64,000 nt of DNA from Mycolicibacterium lutetiense (GTDB taxonomy: Bacteria > Actinomycetota > Actinomycetes > Mycobacteriales > Mycobacteriaceae). Below the pieces are notes generated by a model. The model did not search any database. It saw only the letters and a program-made list of their open reading frames with translations, and was not told where the DNA came from. The translations under genes and the position numbers were made by a program. The stretch spans positions 1,736,001 to 1,800,000 of the forward strand of contig NZ_JAGIOP010000002.1 in NCBI RefSeq assembly GCF_017876775.1, given 5' to 3'. Shown here in pieces: positions 12,340 through 23,099 of this stretch. How positions within the stretch are numbered: position 1 is the first letter of the stretch; each line of letters begins with the position of its first letter.

Positions 12340-12452
12340 GCTATTTCCCCTGTGGGTTCGATGGATCCCGTGGACGGGATCGCACGGGCTTAGTTGGCCT
12401 CCATCGTAGGTGACCGGTCTAAGTCGCTGGTCCGGCTGGCGGCAAGACACAA

Positions 12453-12484
12453 AATCGCACCCCGGAATGCTCCGAGGTGCGATT
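12453..12484 (-). terminator. Rho-independent terminator after hpf
   Basis: Arms 12453-12466 and 12471-12484 pair over 14 positions with one mismatch (AATCGCACC with GGTGCGATT, plus inner CGGA with TCCG) around the loop ATGC. On the minus strand the stem is followed by TTTTG. It ends hpf transcription before secA1. Confidence 0.75.
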
Positions 12485-12500
12485 CTGCGTCTGCCGGCGC

Positions 12501-13184
12501 TCAGGCCAGGCGGATCAGCCCGTAGTCGTAGGCATGGCGGCGGTACACCACCGACGGGCGGTCGCTCTCCTTATCGTGGAACAGGAAGAAATCGTGGCCG
12601 ACCAGCTCCATCTCATAGAGGGCGTCGTCGACTGTCATCGGCTTCGCGGGGTGGTCCTTGGTCCGGACGATCCGGCCCGGCTCATGGTCGTCGAGACCAT
12701 CCGCCAATCCGGCATCCGCTGTCGCCGTCGGCTGCTGCTCGAACAGCGCATCGTGCGCGGTTGCCTCGGACAGCGAGACCGGGGTCTTGTCGCCGTAGTG
12801 GATCTTGCGGCGGTCCTTGCCCTTTCGGAGTCTGCTCTCGAGTTTGCCGGCCGCTGACTCCAATGCGGCATAGAAGCTGTCGGCGCAGGCCTCGCCGCGC
12901 ACCACCGGGCCGCGGCCGCGGGCCGTGATCTCGACGTGCTGGCAATTCTTGCGTTGACGGCGGTTGCGTTCGTGGTCGAGCTCGACGTCGAACAGGTAGA
13001 TGGTGCGGTCGAACCGCTCCAGGCGCGACAACTTCTCCGAAACGTACATGCGGAAATGGTCTGGAACTTCGACGTTTCGACCCTTGACCACAACCTCTGC
13101 GTTCGGCTCCGGGGTGGTGTCACCGACCTGATCGTCGGGGTCGACCACCATGGTGGCGCTTGTTTCCGGGGAATGGGTTGACAT
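12501..13184 (-). CDS. hpf: Long-form ribosome hibernation promoting factor
   Basis: A 227-residue long-type HPF/RaiA protein. The N-terminal RaiA domain ([20 protein letters not shown] to about residue 135) binds the 30S subunit. A flexible linker follows, then the C-terminal dimerisation domain ([21 protein letters not shown] and [10 protein letters not shown]), which pairs 70S ribosomes or stabilises them in dormancy. It matches Rv3241c and the M. smegmatis hibernation factor. The start is uncertain: the ATG at 13184 gives the expected length, but in-frame ATG at 13220 (preceded by AGTAGGG) and GTG at 13310 are possible. Upstream bases 13185-13480 hold no gene and no promoter I could identify confidently. 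Confidence 0.9.
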   Translation of the reverse strand: MSTHSPETSATMVVDPDDQVGDTTPEPNAEVVVKGRNVEVPDHFRMYVSEKLSRLERFDRTIYLFDVELDHERNRRQRKNCQHVEITARGRGPVVRGEACADSFYAALESAAGKLESRLRKGKDRRKIHYGDKTPVSLSEATAHDALFEQQPTATADAGLADGLDDHEPGRIVRTKDHPAKPMTVDDALYEMELVGHDFFLFHDKESDRPSVVYRRHAYDYGLIRLA

Positions 13185-13480
13185 ACTCGGCAACTCGTTT
13201 CTCTCAGCTGTCACACGCATCGTGCGTGCCCTACTTCTCAACGAATCGTGATGGTGCCGATGGGCCGAATGGTTTGCTCCACCCATCGGCGCAAGGTGTC
13301 GATTACTCACCTCCTACCGTATGCGGTGAAGTGGCGCTGCGTTTCTCCGAGCGCCGCCGTGAGTCATTCACGGGTGGTTGCTGCCGACGGTAGTCCGTGT
13401 TCACCCACTCGTGCCACCAAATCCAGATACGTGTTCTCAGTTCTTCATGTGGGTTTGATCTCAACGAAATGACGCGCACG

Positions 13481-14110
13481 TCAAGCATGCGAAATCGCCA
13501 GCACAGCAGACACGTCGACCCCGGCGTTCGTGAGCATCCGTACCGATTCGGTCGCGGTGGCTCCGGTCGTGACAATGTCGTCGACCAACACCACCTCACC
13601 CCCGACCGGTCGGATCAGTCGCACCCGGCCGGCGATGTTGCGCTGGCGCGCGGCGCCGGACAGGCCCACCGAATCCCGCACCCACGGCCGCAGGCGCAGC
13701 GCGGGCACGACGCGCACACCGGGCAACCCGTCAACCGCTGCCGCCGCGATCCGGTGGACCGGATCGCCGCCGCGCCGACGTGCCGCGAGCCGACGGGTGG
13801 GTGCCGGGACCAGGGTCACCGGAGTACCGACGACGCCCCAGGTCAGCAGGTGCTGCAGGCCGACATTCAGGGCACCGGCCAGCGGGACGATCAGGTCGGT
13901 ACGGCCATCTTCTTTGGCCGCCACAATGGCGCGCCGACGGATACCGGCGTGGCGGCCCAGTGCGAACACCGGCACTCCCGGATCGGTGCGCGGGGTAACC
14001 AGGTGGGGCTCGTCGTCACCGACCGCGAGCTGCCCGGCACACGCCGCGCACCACCGGGTCGTCGGCGCCCCACAGCCACCGCACTCCAGCGGCAGGATGA
14101 GGTCGAACAT
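13481..14110 (-). CDS. ComF-like phosphoribosyltransferase-domain protein
   Basis: A 209-residue ComF family protein. The N-terminus has a zinc-ribbon pattern (CGGC near residue 10 and WCAAC near residue 20). The C-terminal type I phosphoribosyltransferase fold carries the PRPP-binding signature VVLVDDIVTTGAT, followed by VRMLTNAGVDVSAVLAISHA. It matches Rv3242c. In naturally competent bacteria ComF helps DNA uptake; in mycobacteria the role is not established. It is 28 bases downstream of lpqB on the same strand and probably belongs to the mtrA-mtrB-lpqB transcript. Confidence 0.85.
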   Translation of the reverse strand: MFDLILPLECGGCGAPTTRWCAACAGQLAVGDDEPHLVTPRTDPGVPVFALGRHAGIRRRAIVAAKEDGRTDLIVPLAGALNVGLQHLLTWGVVGTPVTLVPAPTRRLAARRRGGDPVHRIAAAAVDGLPGVRVVPALRLRPWVRDSVGLSGAARQRNIAGRVRLIRPVGGEVVLVDDIVTTGATATESVRMLTNAGVDVSAVLAISHA

Positions 14111-14138
14111 GCCGGCAGTCTGCGCGCCGGCACCGACA

Positions 14139-15899
14139 TCAGCCGGGCAGCACCGGCAACGAACCGGGAACCATCAGCGGCCGGACCTCGACCCACCCGG
14201 GATTGTTCTCACTGACCGACGCGGACAACTGCATCACCCCGCGTTGATCGGCAACGTAGACCGTCGACGGATTGGCCGCCACCGTGCCCACCGGCATCGC
14301 CAGGTTCTGGCTGGGTCCGTCGGAGTTGACCCCGTCGAGATTGACGAAGGACACCGGGTGCGCCGGATCGGTCCGGCTGACCACGATGTCGTCGCCGGTA
14401 CGCCAGGACAGCGACACCACCGTGTTGCCCAGGCCGAAGCCGAGGCGCCGCGGATAGGTCAGCAGGAACTGGCCCTCCGGGGTCCGCTCGATCCCGGCCA
14501 GGATCACCTGTCCCCCGATCACCATCGCCGCGCGGGTGCCGTCCCGGGAAAGCTGCAGCTCGGTGATCGGGCCCGGATATCGGGTGGTCACCGCCGCCGC
14601 GTCGACCGGAATGCGGGCCGGCACGCCGGAGGCGTCGCGGATCGCGCGCACCACGTTGACGTTGTCGACCACCACCCACACGGCCGCATCCAACGACCAA
14701 CTCGGCCGGCTGAGGGTGCGGCCCTCGATGGCCATGGCGGTGGCCCCGCCCAGCTGCCCCATCCACAGTGCGGCCGCCGTGGCCTCCGGCGCGCCGGGCA
14801 GCACCACGACCGAGGCCGCGTCCTGACCGTTGCGCGACACCGAGGCCGACATCTGGAACGGTGCCGACCCGAAAGCTCCGGGCACCCGGCTGGTTTGTTG
14901 CCCGTCCAACGACACCAGGGAACCACCGACCAGCGCGTGCAGACCGGCGGCCGCGCCGGGGACGGCCCCCGGGTCGCTGGCCGCGACGTCGGAGGTCTCC
15001 CAGCCGTCCGCGAACCTGTCGTCCAGCGGGGCACCGTCGACGTTGATCACGTAAGGCCCACTGATCCCGGCTCGCGACAGAGTCCAGATGATCTGTGCGG
15101 CAAGCAGTTGCCGACTGTGCGGATCGGTCGTCGAGAGGTTCTCGAGGTCGATTCGGGCGCCACCGTAGCCGCGCCCCACCCCGGTCTTACCGCCGTCGGC
15201 GCGGGTGACCGGACCCCGCAGCCGCAACGGCGCGTCGAGCAGATTGCGTACCGCCCTGGCTATTTCCGGACGCGGCCCGGCCACCAGTTTGGAGATCAGT
15301 TCGGTGGCCAACTGGTCGGGATCGGACACCGCGACATAGCGGGGGTCCGGCACGACCGTGGCTCCGGTCGGGTCGACGAAATAGAGTGTGTTGCGCTTGT
15401 AGGTGGACTGAAACTGTTGCCAGTCAAGGAAAACCCCGTTGGGCAACCGGTCAATGCGCCAACCGCCCGGAGTCTGGACGAGCTCGATGGGGCCGGGGTC
15501 GGGCAGCGCCCCCTCCCCGGTCTCGAAGACCCCCATGTCGGACAGCGATCCCAGGATGTCTGCCCGCATACTCACCGAGACCCGGTCCGTACTGCGGGTT
15601 TCGACGAACACCACCCGATCGAGCAGCAGGGCACTGCCGGCATCGTCCCATGAGCTGGACGCCGACTCGGTGAGGAACTGCCGGGCCGCCAGGTGCCGGT
15701 TCGCCGGATCAGCCGTGGCCTTGAGGAATTCGCGCAGGAGCACGTCAGGGTCCATACCGGGTGCCGGTTTGGGCAGGTTCGGCGGCGCCGGCCTGTCGAC
15801 CGTGCCGATCGCTTGCGGGGACGACGAATTCGGAATTCCCGCGCATCCGGCCACCAGGACCACCAACCCGACGACCACCACCGTCAGCAGGCGCTTCAC
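14139..15899 (-). CDS. lpqB: Lipoprotein LpqB, partner of the MtrAB system
   Basis: A 586-residue lipoprotein starting at GTG. The signal peptide ends in LVVLVAGC with the lipidated Cys at residue 19. A GerMN-like domain (about residues 55-300) is followed by a beta-propeller-like C-terminal half. In M. smegmatis LpqB binds the extracellular part of MtrB and modulates MtrA phosphorylation, cell division and multidrug sensitivity. The start codon overlaps the mtrB stop by 4 bases (GTGA), so the two are translationally coupled. Length and order agree with Rv3244c. Confidence 0.94.
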   Translation of the reverse strand: MKRLLTVVVVGLVVLVAGCAGIPNSSSPQAIGTVDRPAPPNLPKPAPGMDPDVLLREFLKATADPANRHLAARQFLTESASSSWDDAGSALLLDRVVFVETRSTDRVSVSMRADILGSLSDMGVFETGEGALPDPGPIELVQTPGGWRIDRLPNGVFLDWQQFQSTYKRNTLYFVDPTGATVVPDPRYVAVSDPDQLATELISKLVAGPRPEIARAVRNLLDAPLRLRGPVTRADGGKTGVGRGYGGARIDLENLSTTDPHSRQLLAAQIIWTLSRAGISGPYVINVDGAPLDDRFADGWETSDVAASDPGAVPGAAAGLHALVGGSLVSLDGQQTSRVPGAFGSAPFQMSASVSRNGQDAASVVVLPGAPEATAAALWMGQLGGATAMAIEGRTLSRPSWSLDAAVWVVVDNVNVVRAIRDASGVPARIPVDAAAVTTRYPGPITELQLSRDGTRAAMVIGGQVILAGIERTPEGQFLLTYPRRLGFGLGNTVVSLSWRTGDDIVVSRTDPAHPVSFVNLDGVNSDGPSQNLAMPVGTVAANPSTVYVADQRGVMQLSASVSENNPGWVEVRPLMVPGSLPVLPG

Positions 15900-17569
15900 A
15901 CGCTCTCCTCCGCATGATCACGGTCTCGGTCGGGTCGCTGCCGCGACTTTTGCTGCGGCGAAACAGGTTTCAACGGCAGCGGGCTGGCGGTCACCTTGTG
16001 GCCGCGCACCAGCGGCAGCGTCAGGCGGAAGCAGGCCCCCTTGCCGGGTTCACCCCAGGCCTCCAACCGGCCCTGGTGCAGGCGCGCGTCCTCGATGCTG
16101 ATGGCCAGGCCCAGTCCGGTGCCGCCGGAACGGCGTACCCGCGACGGGTCGGACCGCCAGAACCGGCTGAACACCAGTTTTTCCTCACCGGGGCGCAGTC
16201 CGACACCGTAATCGCGCACGGTGACGGCGACAGTGTCTTCGTCGGCAGCCATCCGGATGCGCACCGCTTTGCGTTCGGCGTGATCGATGGCGTTGGCGAT
16301 GAGATTGCGCAGGATGCGTTCCACACGTCGCGGATCCACCTCGGCGATCACCTCGTCACCTGGCATGTTGACGTCGAGCTCGACCTCCGCATCGGCCGCC
16401 AGATGCCCGACATTGTTCAGCGCGCTCTGCACCGTGGTCCGCAGATCCACCGACTCCACCGACAACTCGGCGACGCCGGCGTCGTGGCGGGAGATCTCCA
16501 GCAGATCGGCCAGCAGGGTCTCGAACCGGTCCAGTTCGTTGACCATCAGCTCGGTGGACCGGCGCAGCGCGGGGTCGAGATTCTCCCCGGAGTCGTGGAT
16601 GTGATCGTGGATCAGGTCGGCGGCCATGCGCACCGTGGTCAGCGGGGTACGTAGTTCATGGCTGACGTCAGAGGTGAAGCGGCGCTGCAGGTTTCCGAAC
16701 TCCTCGAGCTGCTGGATCTGGCGCGACAAGCTCTCGGCCATGTCGTTGAACGACACCGCCAACCGGGCCATGTCGTCCTCGCCGCGCACCGGCATCCGCT
16801 CGGTCAGGTGGCCCTCGGCGAACCGCTCGGCGATCCGTGACGCCGACCGGACCGGCTGCACGATCTGGCGGGCCACCACCAGTGCGATGGCCGCCAGCAG
16901 ACCCAACAGCACCACGCCGCCGGTCGCCATGGTGCCACGCACCAGCGAAATGGTGCTTTCCTCGTTGTTCAGCGGAAAGATCAGGTATAGCTCAAGATTG
17001 GGCACCGACGAGGACGCCGGGCTGCCGACGATCAAGGCCGGCCCGGAGAATCCTTGAGTCACGACCGTGGTGTATTGGTAACTCACCTGCCCGGCCTTGA
17101 CGAAATCGCGTAAGGCCTTGGGCACCTGTTGCACCGGCCCGGCCGCAGCAGCTTCGCGTGGCCCGTCGCCGGGAACCATGATGACCGCGTCGAACGCACC
17201 GGCCATATCCGCACGGGCGTCGGCCTTGCGATCGATCAGGGTGTTCCGGGCCAACTGCAGACTGCTGTCGAGCGAACGGCTCTCTTCGCCTCCGACGATG
17301 CCGCCGACCGTGACGCGGGCCCGTTCCACCTCCTCGGTGGCGGCCTTGACCTTGACCTCAAGGATCCGGTCGGTGATCTGGCTGGTCAGCACGAAGCCGA
17401 GCACCAGGATGACGGCGAGCGAGAGCCCCAGAGTCAGTGTCACGACCCGCAGTTGCAGCGACCGACGCCACACCAGGCTGACCGCCCGGCCTAACGTCCC
17501 CAATCCGCGTAGAAGCGGGCCGGATCCTCCCCAGCGACCACGAATGCGCCGTCTGGAGCTGAAGATCAC
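15896..17569 (-). CDS. mtrB: Sensor histidine kinase MtrB
   Basis: A 557-residue kinase starting at GTG. It has membrane segments at about residues 42-63 and 213-233 flanking an extracellular domain, a HAMP linker ([20 protein letters not shown]), a dimerisation/phosphoacceptor helix with H304 in [13 protein letters not shown], and a GHKL ATPase with N box [10 protein letters not shown] and G boxes DYGVGL and GTGLGLAIS. It phosphorylates MtrA and in mycobacteria localises to the septum and poles. The start overlaps the mtrA stop by 4 bases and the stop overlaps lpqB by 4 bases, giving a tightly coupled mtrA-mtrB-lpqB operon. Confidence 0.96.
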   Translation of the reverse strand: MIFSSRRRIRGRWGGSGPLLRGLGTLGRAVSLVWRRSLQLRVVTLTLGLSLAVILVLGFVLTSQITDRILEVKVKAATEEVERARVTVGGIVGGEESRSLDSSLQLARNTLIDRKADARADMAGAFDAVIMVPGDGPREAAAAGPVQQVPKALRDFVKAGQVSYQYTTVVTQGFSGPALIVGSPASSSVPNLELYLIFPLNNEESTISLVRGTMATGGVVLLGLLAAIALVVARQIVQPVRSASRIAERFAEGHLTERMPVRGEDDMARLAVSFNDMAESLSRQIQQLEEFGNLQRRFTSDVSHELRTPLTTVRMAADLIHDHIHDSGENLDPALRRSTELMVNELDRFETLLADLLEISRHDAGVAELSVESVDLRTTVQSALNNVGHLAADAEVELDVNMPGDEVIAEVDPRRVERILRNLIANAIDHAERKAVRIRMAADEDTVAVTVRDYGVGLRPGEEKLVFSRFWRSDPSRVRRSGGTGLGLAISIEDARLHQGRLEAWGEPGKGACFRLTLPLVRGHKVTASPLPLKPVSPQQKSRQRPDRDRDHAEESV

Positions 17570-18252
17570 GGGGGTCCGGCCTTGTATCCCACTCCTCGAA
17601 CTGTCAACACCACCTGCGGGTTCTCCGGGTCTTTCTCAACCTTGGCCCGCAACCGCTGGACATGCACGTTCACCAAACGGGTGTCAGCGGGGTGCCGATA
17701 TCCCCACACCTGTTCGAGCAGCACATCACGAGTAAACACCTGGCGTGGTTTGCGTGCCAGCGCCACGAGCAGGTCGAACTCCAGCGGCGTCAGCGAAATC
17801 TGCTCGCCCTGACGGGTCACCTTGTGGGCCGGCACGTCGATCTCGACATCGTTGATCGACAGCAGCTCGGCCGGCTCGTCCTCGTTGCGGCGCAGCCGGG
17901 CGCGCACCCGGGCCACCAGCTCCTTGGGCTTGAACGGCTTCATCACATAGTCGTCGGCGCCGGATTCCAGGCCCAGCACCACGTCGACGGTGTCGGTCTT
18001 GGCCGTCAGCATGACGATCGGGACACCGGAGTCGGCACGGAGCACCCGGCACACGTCGATCCCGTTCATGCCGGGCAACATCAGGTCCAACAGCACCAGG
18101 TCGGGCCGCAATTCGCGGACCGCGGTCAGTGCTTGGGTGCCGTCGCCGATGACCGCGGTGTCGAATCCCTCACCACGCAAGACGATGGTGAGCATCTCGG
18201 CCAGTGACGGGTCGTCGTCGACGACAAGGATCCTTTGCCTCATGGTGTCCAT
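17566..18252 (-). CDS. mtrA: Response regulator MtrA
   Basis: A 228-residue OmpR-type regulator, the same length as M. tuberculosis MtrA and nearly identical to it. The receiver domain has acidic pocket D12-D14, phosphoacceptor D56 (VLLDLMLPG), T83/A84 in MLTAKTD and K105 in MKPFKPKE. The C-terminal winged helix includes [25 protein letters not shown]. MtrA is essential in M. tuberculosis and controls dnaA, resuscitation and cell-wall hydrolase genes. It lies 52 bases after tmk on the same strand, so the operon may begin at tmk or in that gap. Confidence 0.98.
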   Translation of the reverse strand: MDTMRQRILVVDDDPSLAEMLTIVLRGEGFDTAVIGDGTQALTAVRELRPDLVLLDLMLPGMNGIDVCRVLRADSGVPIVMLTAKTDTVDVVLGLESGADDYVMKPFKPKELVARVRARLRRNEDEPAELLSINDVEIDVPAHKVTRQGEQISLTPLEFDLLVALARKPRQVFTRDVLLEQVWGYRHPADTRLVNVHVQRLRAKVEKDPENPQVVLTVRGVGYKAGPP

Positions 18253-18304
18253 GGTGTCACCCGATCGCGATAAAACCGGGCTACCACACGCGGGTTTCTC
18301 GGCT

Positions 18305-18937
18305 TTATCTGCTGCTTAGCCGACCCGCCAGGGCTGCCGGGTCCACATCCGGGCCCGCGACCGACCATCGACCGCACCAGTCGGTGGCCGCCAGCGCGGC
18401 ATAGACCGCGCCGGTGCGCTGTTGCAGCCCGCCGTCGCGCTCGTAGGCATCCTTGGCGCGGTCGGCCTCGGTGTTGGCGCGATGCTCGGCCCGGGCAGCG
18501 GCAAGCTCGGTCGGTACATCGAGCAGTACCTGCCAATCCGGACCGGGGAGTTCGAGGCGGTCGAACTCGAGCTCACGCACCCAGGCCACCGCCTCGCCGT
18601 CGGCGCCCTGGTGCAGCCTCGCCGCACTGTAGGCCGCATTGGAGGCGACGTACCGGTCCAGGATGACTACGTCGTAGGCACCCTGCAGCTGTGCGATCTC
18701 CTCTCGCGCGCCGGCCCGGTCGAGCGCGAACAGGGTTGCCATCGCATAGACCGAGTCGGCCAGGTCACCGTGCGCGCCGTGCAGCGCCTCGGCGGCCAGA
18801 TCGGCGGGCACCGACCGGTGATAGCGCGGAAATGCCAGGCTGCCGACAGACTTGTGATCGGCCTCGAACGCCGCCCGCAGACCGTTGGTCAATGTACGTT
18901 TGCCTGCGCCGTCGACACCCTCGATCGCTATGAGCAC
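18305..18937 (-). CDS. tmk: Thymidylate kinase
   Basis: A 210-residue dTMP kinase that makes dTDP from dTMP for DNA synthesis. The P-loop is EGVDGAGKRT at residues 6-15, the DR(Y/H) motif appears as LDRYVASNAAYS, and the LID region follows near residues 140-165. It starts at GTG (MLIAIEGVDG). It matches Rv3247c in length (214 there) and position just upstream of mtrA. Confidence 0.93.
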   Translation of the reverse strand: MLIAIEGVDGAGKRTLTNGLRAAFEADHKSVGSLAFPRYHRSVPADLAAEALHGAHGDLADSVYAMATLFALDRAGAREEIAQLQGAYDVVILDRYVASNAAYSAARLHQGADGEAVAWVRELEFDRLELPGPDWQVLLDVPTELAAARAEHRANTEADRAKDAYERDGGLQQRTGAVYAALAATDWCGRWSVAGPDVDPAALAGRLSSR

Positions 18938-19447
18938 GCGGGCAGCCTAACGCCGCGGCCGGTCACCACCCGCCAATGTCACGCTGGAGTGACCGTCGGC
19001 CTCGAGTGTCACGCTGGCGTGGCGGGAAAGCGTCATCGGCAGTAGGAGGACGCAACCAACACCTTCGGTCCGCAAGCGCAACTCGCGGTCGCGGGGTCAA
19101 TGCCGCCAACCGAGACCACGGCAAACGGAAATCAGGGCGCAACTCCGCAAAATGGGCCGCTGACTAAGGTGACAAACCCGCCCAGAGCGGACCAATGAAC
19201 ATGTTCTAGAAGGTCCCCATCGGTGGAGGCGATTTTAAAATCGTCCGATTGAAATGAGCGTTGCCTATCAACAAATTTATAAGTCCTGAACAGTCATTAT
19301 CAGATATGAATCCGATTTCTAGGCATCGGCTCCGTGCCGCACATCTATCAACGATGGTCAATAGTTGATTGAACTCATGCAATTCTCAGGTACGTTCGGG
19401 ACTCATCAAGGATGACAACATGGATTAGCAAAGGGAACGGCATACTC
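18938..19447. other. 510-bp intergenic region with repeats and an AT-rich core
   Basis: No convincing gene. The left part has a direct repeat TGTCACGCTGG (18977-18987 and 19007-19017, 30 bases apart); the first copy lies in an inverted repeat GTCAC...GTGAC. From about 19190 to 19400 the base composition drops far below the surroundings and includes the 14-base palindrome CGATTTTAAAATCG (19230-19243). This is probably the promoter region of the gene at 19448 or the scar of a past insertion. Confidence 0.5.
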
Positions 19448-20314
19448 ATGCAACTAGCTGTACGTTCGTATCTCACGGCCGGGGTCGCGATGGTCGGGGC
19501 CACCGCCGCTTTGCAGGGGCTGTCGCAAACGGTCGGCGTGCTGCTCGGCAGCGGCTGGGACGACTACGACGGCAAGGGCAACGCACCGGCTCCCAAGCCC
19601 CCGCTGGTCGGGCTGGACCCGCTGACATTCGGCGATCCACTGAGCGATATCGCGGAAAGCGCAGGCATCACCAAGCTTCGGGAAAACCTGAAGAGCCTCG
19701 CCGTCGACAAGATCGTCAAGCAGCTGCAAGGCCTGGACATCGGCACCGAGACTGCTGCCGACAATTCCACTGCCGTCGCCGTGTCGGTCGATACCGCCGC
19801 TGATGGCGCCGTCGATACCGCCGTCGATAGCGCCGCCGCAACCGGCGTCGCCGCAGCAAACGAGCTGACTCACGCGACCACGAACAAGACGGTCGCGGTG
19901 TCCGTGGAGAAGCCGGCCACGGCGACCTCGACCGCGGGCGCCACCACGACGTCGACCACCGAAGATGCCGACTCCGACGAGACAGCCGGGGCGACAACGG
20001 AATCAGCCGACGATGCCGAAGCCACCGGCACGAAGACGCCGAAGGCACAGACGCGCAAGAAGGCCACGGCAGGCCGGACCGACCCGTCGTCCAACAGCCC
20101 GCAGCGCAACCTGGTCAAGGGCGTCAAGGATGCGGTGAAGAACGTCCGCGACGGGCTCGGCGGGAACAAGAGTCGCACGTCGAACGAATCGGCTTCCAGC
20201 TCAAGCGATTCGAGCACCGGATCGTCGAGCACGAACAGCTCGACGAAGAAGGACAACGCCAAGAGCGACAGCAAGAAGGACAAGAAGGCGAAGAAGGACA
20301 GCGGCAAGGATTAA
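19448..20314 (+). CDS. Secreted low-complexity protein with lysine/serine-rich tail
   Basis: A 288-residue protein starting MQLAVRSYLTAGVAMVGATA, an opening I associate with secreted or surface proteins of fast-growing mycobacteria; the hydrophobic stretch at 8-25 looks like a signal or anchor. About residues 100-185 are Ala/Thr/Val/Asp repeats (TAADGAVDTAVDSAA and similar), and the last 90 residues become Ser/Asn/Lys-rich, ending KKDKKAKKDSGKD. Such tails may bind DNA, heparin-like glycans or the wall. No catalytic motif. An in-frame ATG 36 bases upstream is less likely because AAAGGGAA precedes the chosen start. Its direction, opposite to tmk and sahH, and AT-rich upstream DNA suggest a lineage-specific gene. 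Confidence 0.68.
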   Translation: MQLAVRSYLTAGVAMVGATAALQGLSQTVGVLLGSGWDDYDGKGNAPAPKPPLVGLDPLTFGDPLSDIAESAGITKLRENLKSLAVDKIVKQLQGLDIGTETAADNSTAVAVSVDTAADGAVDTAVDSAAATGVAAANELTHATTNKTVAVSVEKPATATSTAGATTTSTTEDADSDETAGATTESADDAEATGTKTPKAQTRKKATAGRTDPSSNSPQRNLVKGVKDAVKNVRDGLGGNKSRTSNESASSSSDSSTGSSSTNSSTKKDNAKSDSKKDKKAKKDSGKD

Positions 20315-20335
20315 CCAAGCCCGCATCACGACGGT

Positions 20336-20360
20336 GGGCCCCTCTACTTCGGAGGGGCCC
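20336..20360 (+). terminator. Hairpin after the low-complexity protein gene
   Basis: GGGCCCCTC (20336-20344) pairs with GAGGGGCCC (20352-20360) around a 7-base loop, 21 bases after the stop. There is no T-run, which is common in mycobacterial terminators. Confidence 0.6.
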
Positions 20361-20414
20361 ATCGCGTTGGGCAATCCCTGCCGAGCAATCACCCGCAAGC
20401 GGGAGGTGCCAGCA

Positions 20415-20448
20415 AAAACCCCCAAATCCTTAGGGATTTGGGGGTTTT
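20415..20448. terminator. Bidirectional terminator between convergent genes
   Basis: A perfect 15-base inverted repeat, AAAACCCCCAAATCC (20415-20429) and its complement (20434-20448), with loop TTAG. Flanking A and T runs allow termination from both sides; it lies 17 bases after sahH and serves both convergent genes. Confidence 0.88.
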
Positions 20449-20464
20449 CGCAGCGGATGCTAAC

Positions 20465-21925
<1,461 letters not shown>

Positions 21926-22063
21926 GTAGAGCCCTCTTTCAGTCGTGAATGCTTGCAAGCGCACGGGTGCGCCGCCAACAAGCGACGCCACATGCTGATA
22001 CCTCTAGCCTGCGGGCTCGCGGGACAGGCGCTGCGGGTTTTGACAACGGCGGCGCTCTGACAG

Positions 22064-22687
22064 CTAAGTGGTATCTATGACACCGTAGCGCTCGGCGAAC
22101 GGCGTCATGAGTCGGGCCAGGTCACCGGCCACATCGTGGTCCGCCTCGGGCGGCATCGAGACGTAGCTCATCGCCAGCCGCACGATCGCCCGGGCCAGTA
22201 CGCCGGCGTCCTGATCGCTGGCCTTCATCCAACTGTTCTGAAAGGTTCCGGTCAGCCGCGCCGAACATCGGCTGATGATGGGCCCACTGCCCGTGGTGAT
22301 GATCTGCAGCAGGTCAGGTTTGGAGGCACCGGTAAGCAGCGAGATCACCAGCGGATCAGCGGCCGACTCGAGGAAGAACGCCCGGAAGCCCTCCAGGAAC
22401 GCCGCATGCACCTCGCCGACGTTGTTGTTGATCGCCTCGTCGACCGCGTCGACGAGGCGATCCGCCAGGCGCATGGCGTATCCCTCGGCCAGGCCCTGGC
22501 GCGAACCGAACTCGTTGTAGATCGTCTGGCGGCTGATCCCGGCGACCTGGGCCACGTGCGAGAGCGTGATGGCCGACCAGTCGCGGGTCAACAGCAGCTC
22601 CCGCATGCCGTCGAGAATCGAATCGCGCAGCAACACCCTGGAAGCCTCCGCATACGGGATGCGCTGCTTTTCTCGCGGCCGGCTCAC
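22064..22687 (-). CDS. alkX: TetR-family regulator of the alkane hydroxylase operon (AlkX type)
   Basis: A 207-residue TetR protein. The N-terminal helix-turn-helix is ITLSHVAQVAGISRQTIYNEF, and a ligand-binding domain of about 150 residues follows. As the last gene of the alkB-rubA-rubB operon it corresponds to Rv3249c; homologues (AlkX/AlkU) repress or tune alkB in response to alkane products. The start is a choice: GTG at 22687 gives a normal-length TetR, while a TTG overlapping the rubB stop (TTGA) would add 19 residues. A target is suggested by the dyad in the alkB promoter. Confidence 0.85.
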   Translation of the reverse strand: MSRPREKQRIPYAEASRVLLRDSILDGMRELLLTRDWSAITLSHVAQVAGISRQTIYNEFGSRQGLAEGYAMRLADRLVDAVDEAINNNVGEVHAAFLEGFRAFFLESAADPLVISLLTGASKPDLLQIITTGSGPIISRCSARLTGTFQNSWMKASDQDAGVLARAIVRLAMSYVSMPPEADHDVAGDLARLMTPFAERYGVIDTT

Positions 22688-22740
22688 ACGGGCGACAATA
22701 TCGCTTTCCGGGCGGGTTTCGAGCGCGTCGCTCGAAGCGG

Positions 22741-22929
22741 TCAAGGCCGTGCGACCTCGACCATCTCGAAATCGGTCTTCGCCGCGCCGCAATCAGGGCA
22801 GCTCCAGTCCTGCGGGATGTCGTCCCATCGGGTGCCCGGGGCGATGCCGTCCTCGGGCCAGCCTTTGGCCTCGTCGTACTCGAATCCGCACTGCACGCAG
22901 ATGAAGAGCTTGTACGCCTCGTCGCTCAT
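22741..22929 (-). CDS. rubB: Rubredoxin RubB
   Basis: A 62-residue rubredoxin. One iron is held by C11, C14, C44 and C47 (CVQCG and CPDCG). It carries electrons from rubredoxin reductase to AlkB. It is the second of two tandem rubredoxins; its ATG overlaps the rubA stop in ATGA, so translation is coupled. Compared with RubA it has the usual single Cys pair spacing and a longer C-terminal tail. Matches Rv3250c. Confidence 0.94.
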   Translation of the reverse strand: MSDEAYKLFICVQCGFEYDEAKGWPEDGIAPGTRWDDIPQDWSCPDCGAAKTDFEMVEVARP

Positions 22930-23099
22930 GTCGGAACTCCTATCGGCTCGAAATCGATCTTCTCCCGCACCGCGCAGTCAGGGCAGCACCAGTCCTCTGG
23001 TACCTGGTCCCACGACGTTCCCGCTGGGAAGCCTTCGCGCGGAGCACCTTTGACCTCATCGTAGATATAGCCGCACCCGGGGCATTCGTAGGCGCTCAT
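22926..23099 (-). CDS. rubA: Rubredoxin RubA
   Basis: A 57-residue rubredoxin ([18 protein letters not shown]... ending EPIGVPT). Iron ligands are C6, C9, C39 and C42; an extra Cys at 38 gives a WCCPDC motif typical of AlkG1-type rubredoxins, which usually cannot substitute for AlkG2-type proteins in alkane hydroxylation. Its ATG overlaps the alkB stop and its stop overlaps the rubB start, each by 4 bases. It is short and easily missed, but the frame is unambiguous. Matches Rv3251c. Confidence 0.93.
   Translation of the reverse strand: MSAYECPGCGYIYDEVKGAPREGFPAGTSWDQVPEDWCCPDCAVREKIDFEPIGVPT

Noticed and set aside
13530..15653. Plus-strand frame of 707 codons opposite comF-like and lpqB genes
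   Set aside because: It crosses two real genes on the other strand and consists of Arg/Pro/Gly-rich shadow sequence.
18976..19167. 63-codon open frame in the tmk intergenic region
   Set aside because: Arg-rich, no ribosome site, and it crosses the repeats and the start of the composition change; unlikely to be coding.
21926..22063. Possible S-adenosylhomocysteine riboswitch in the sahH leader
   Set aside because: The leader is GC-rich with several possible stems, but I could not identify the conserved core of a known SAH or SAM riboswitch.
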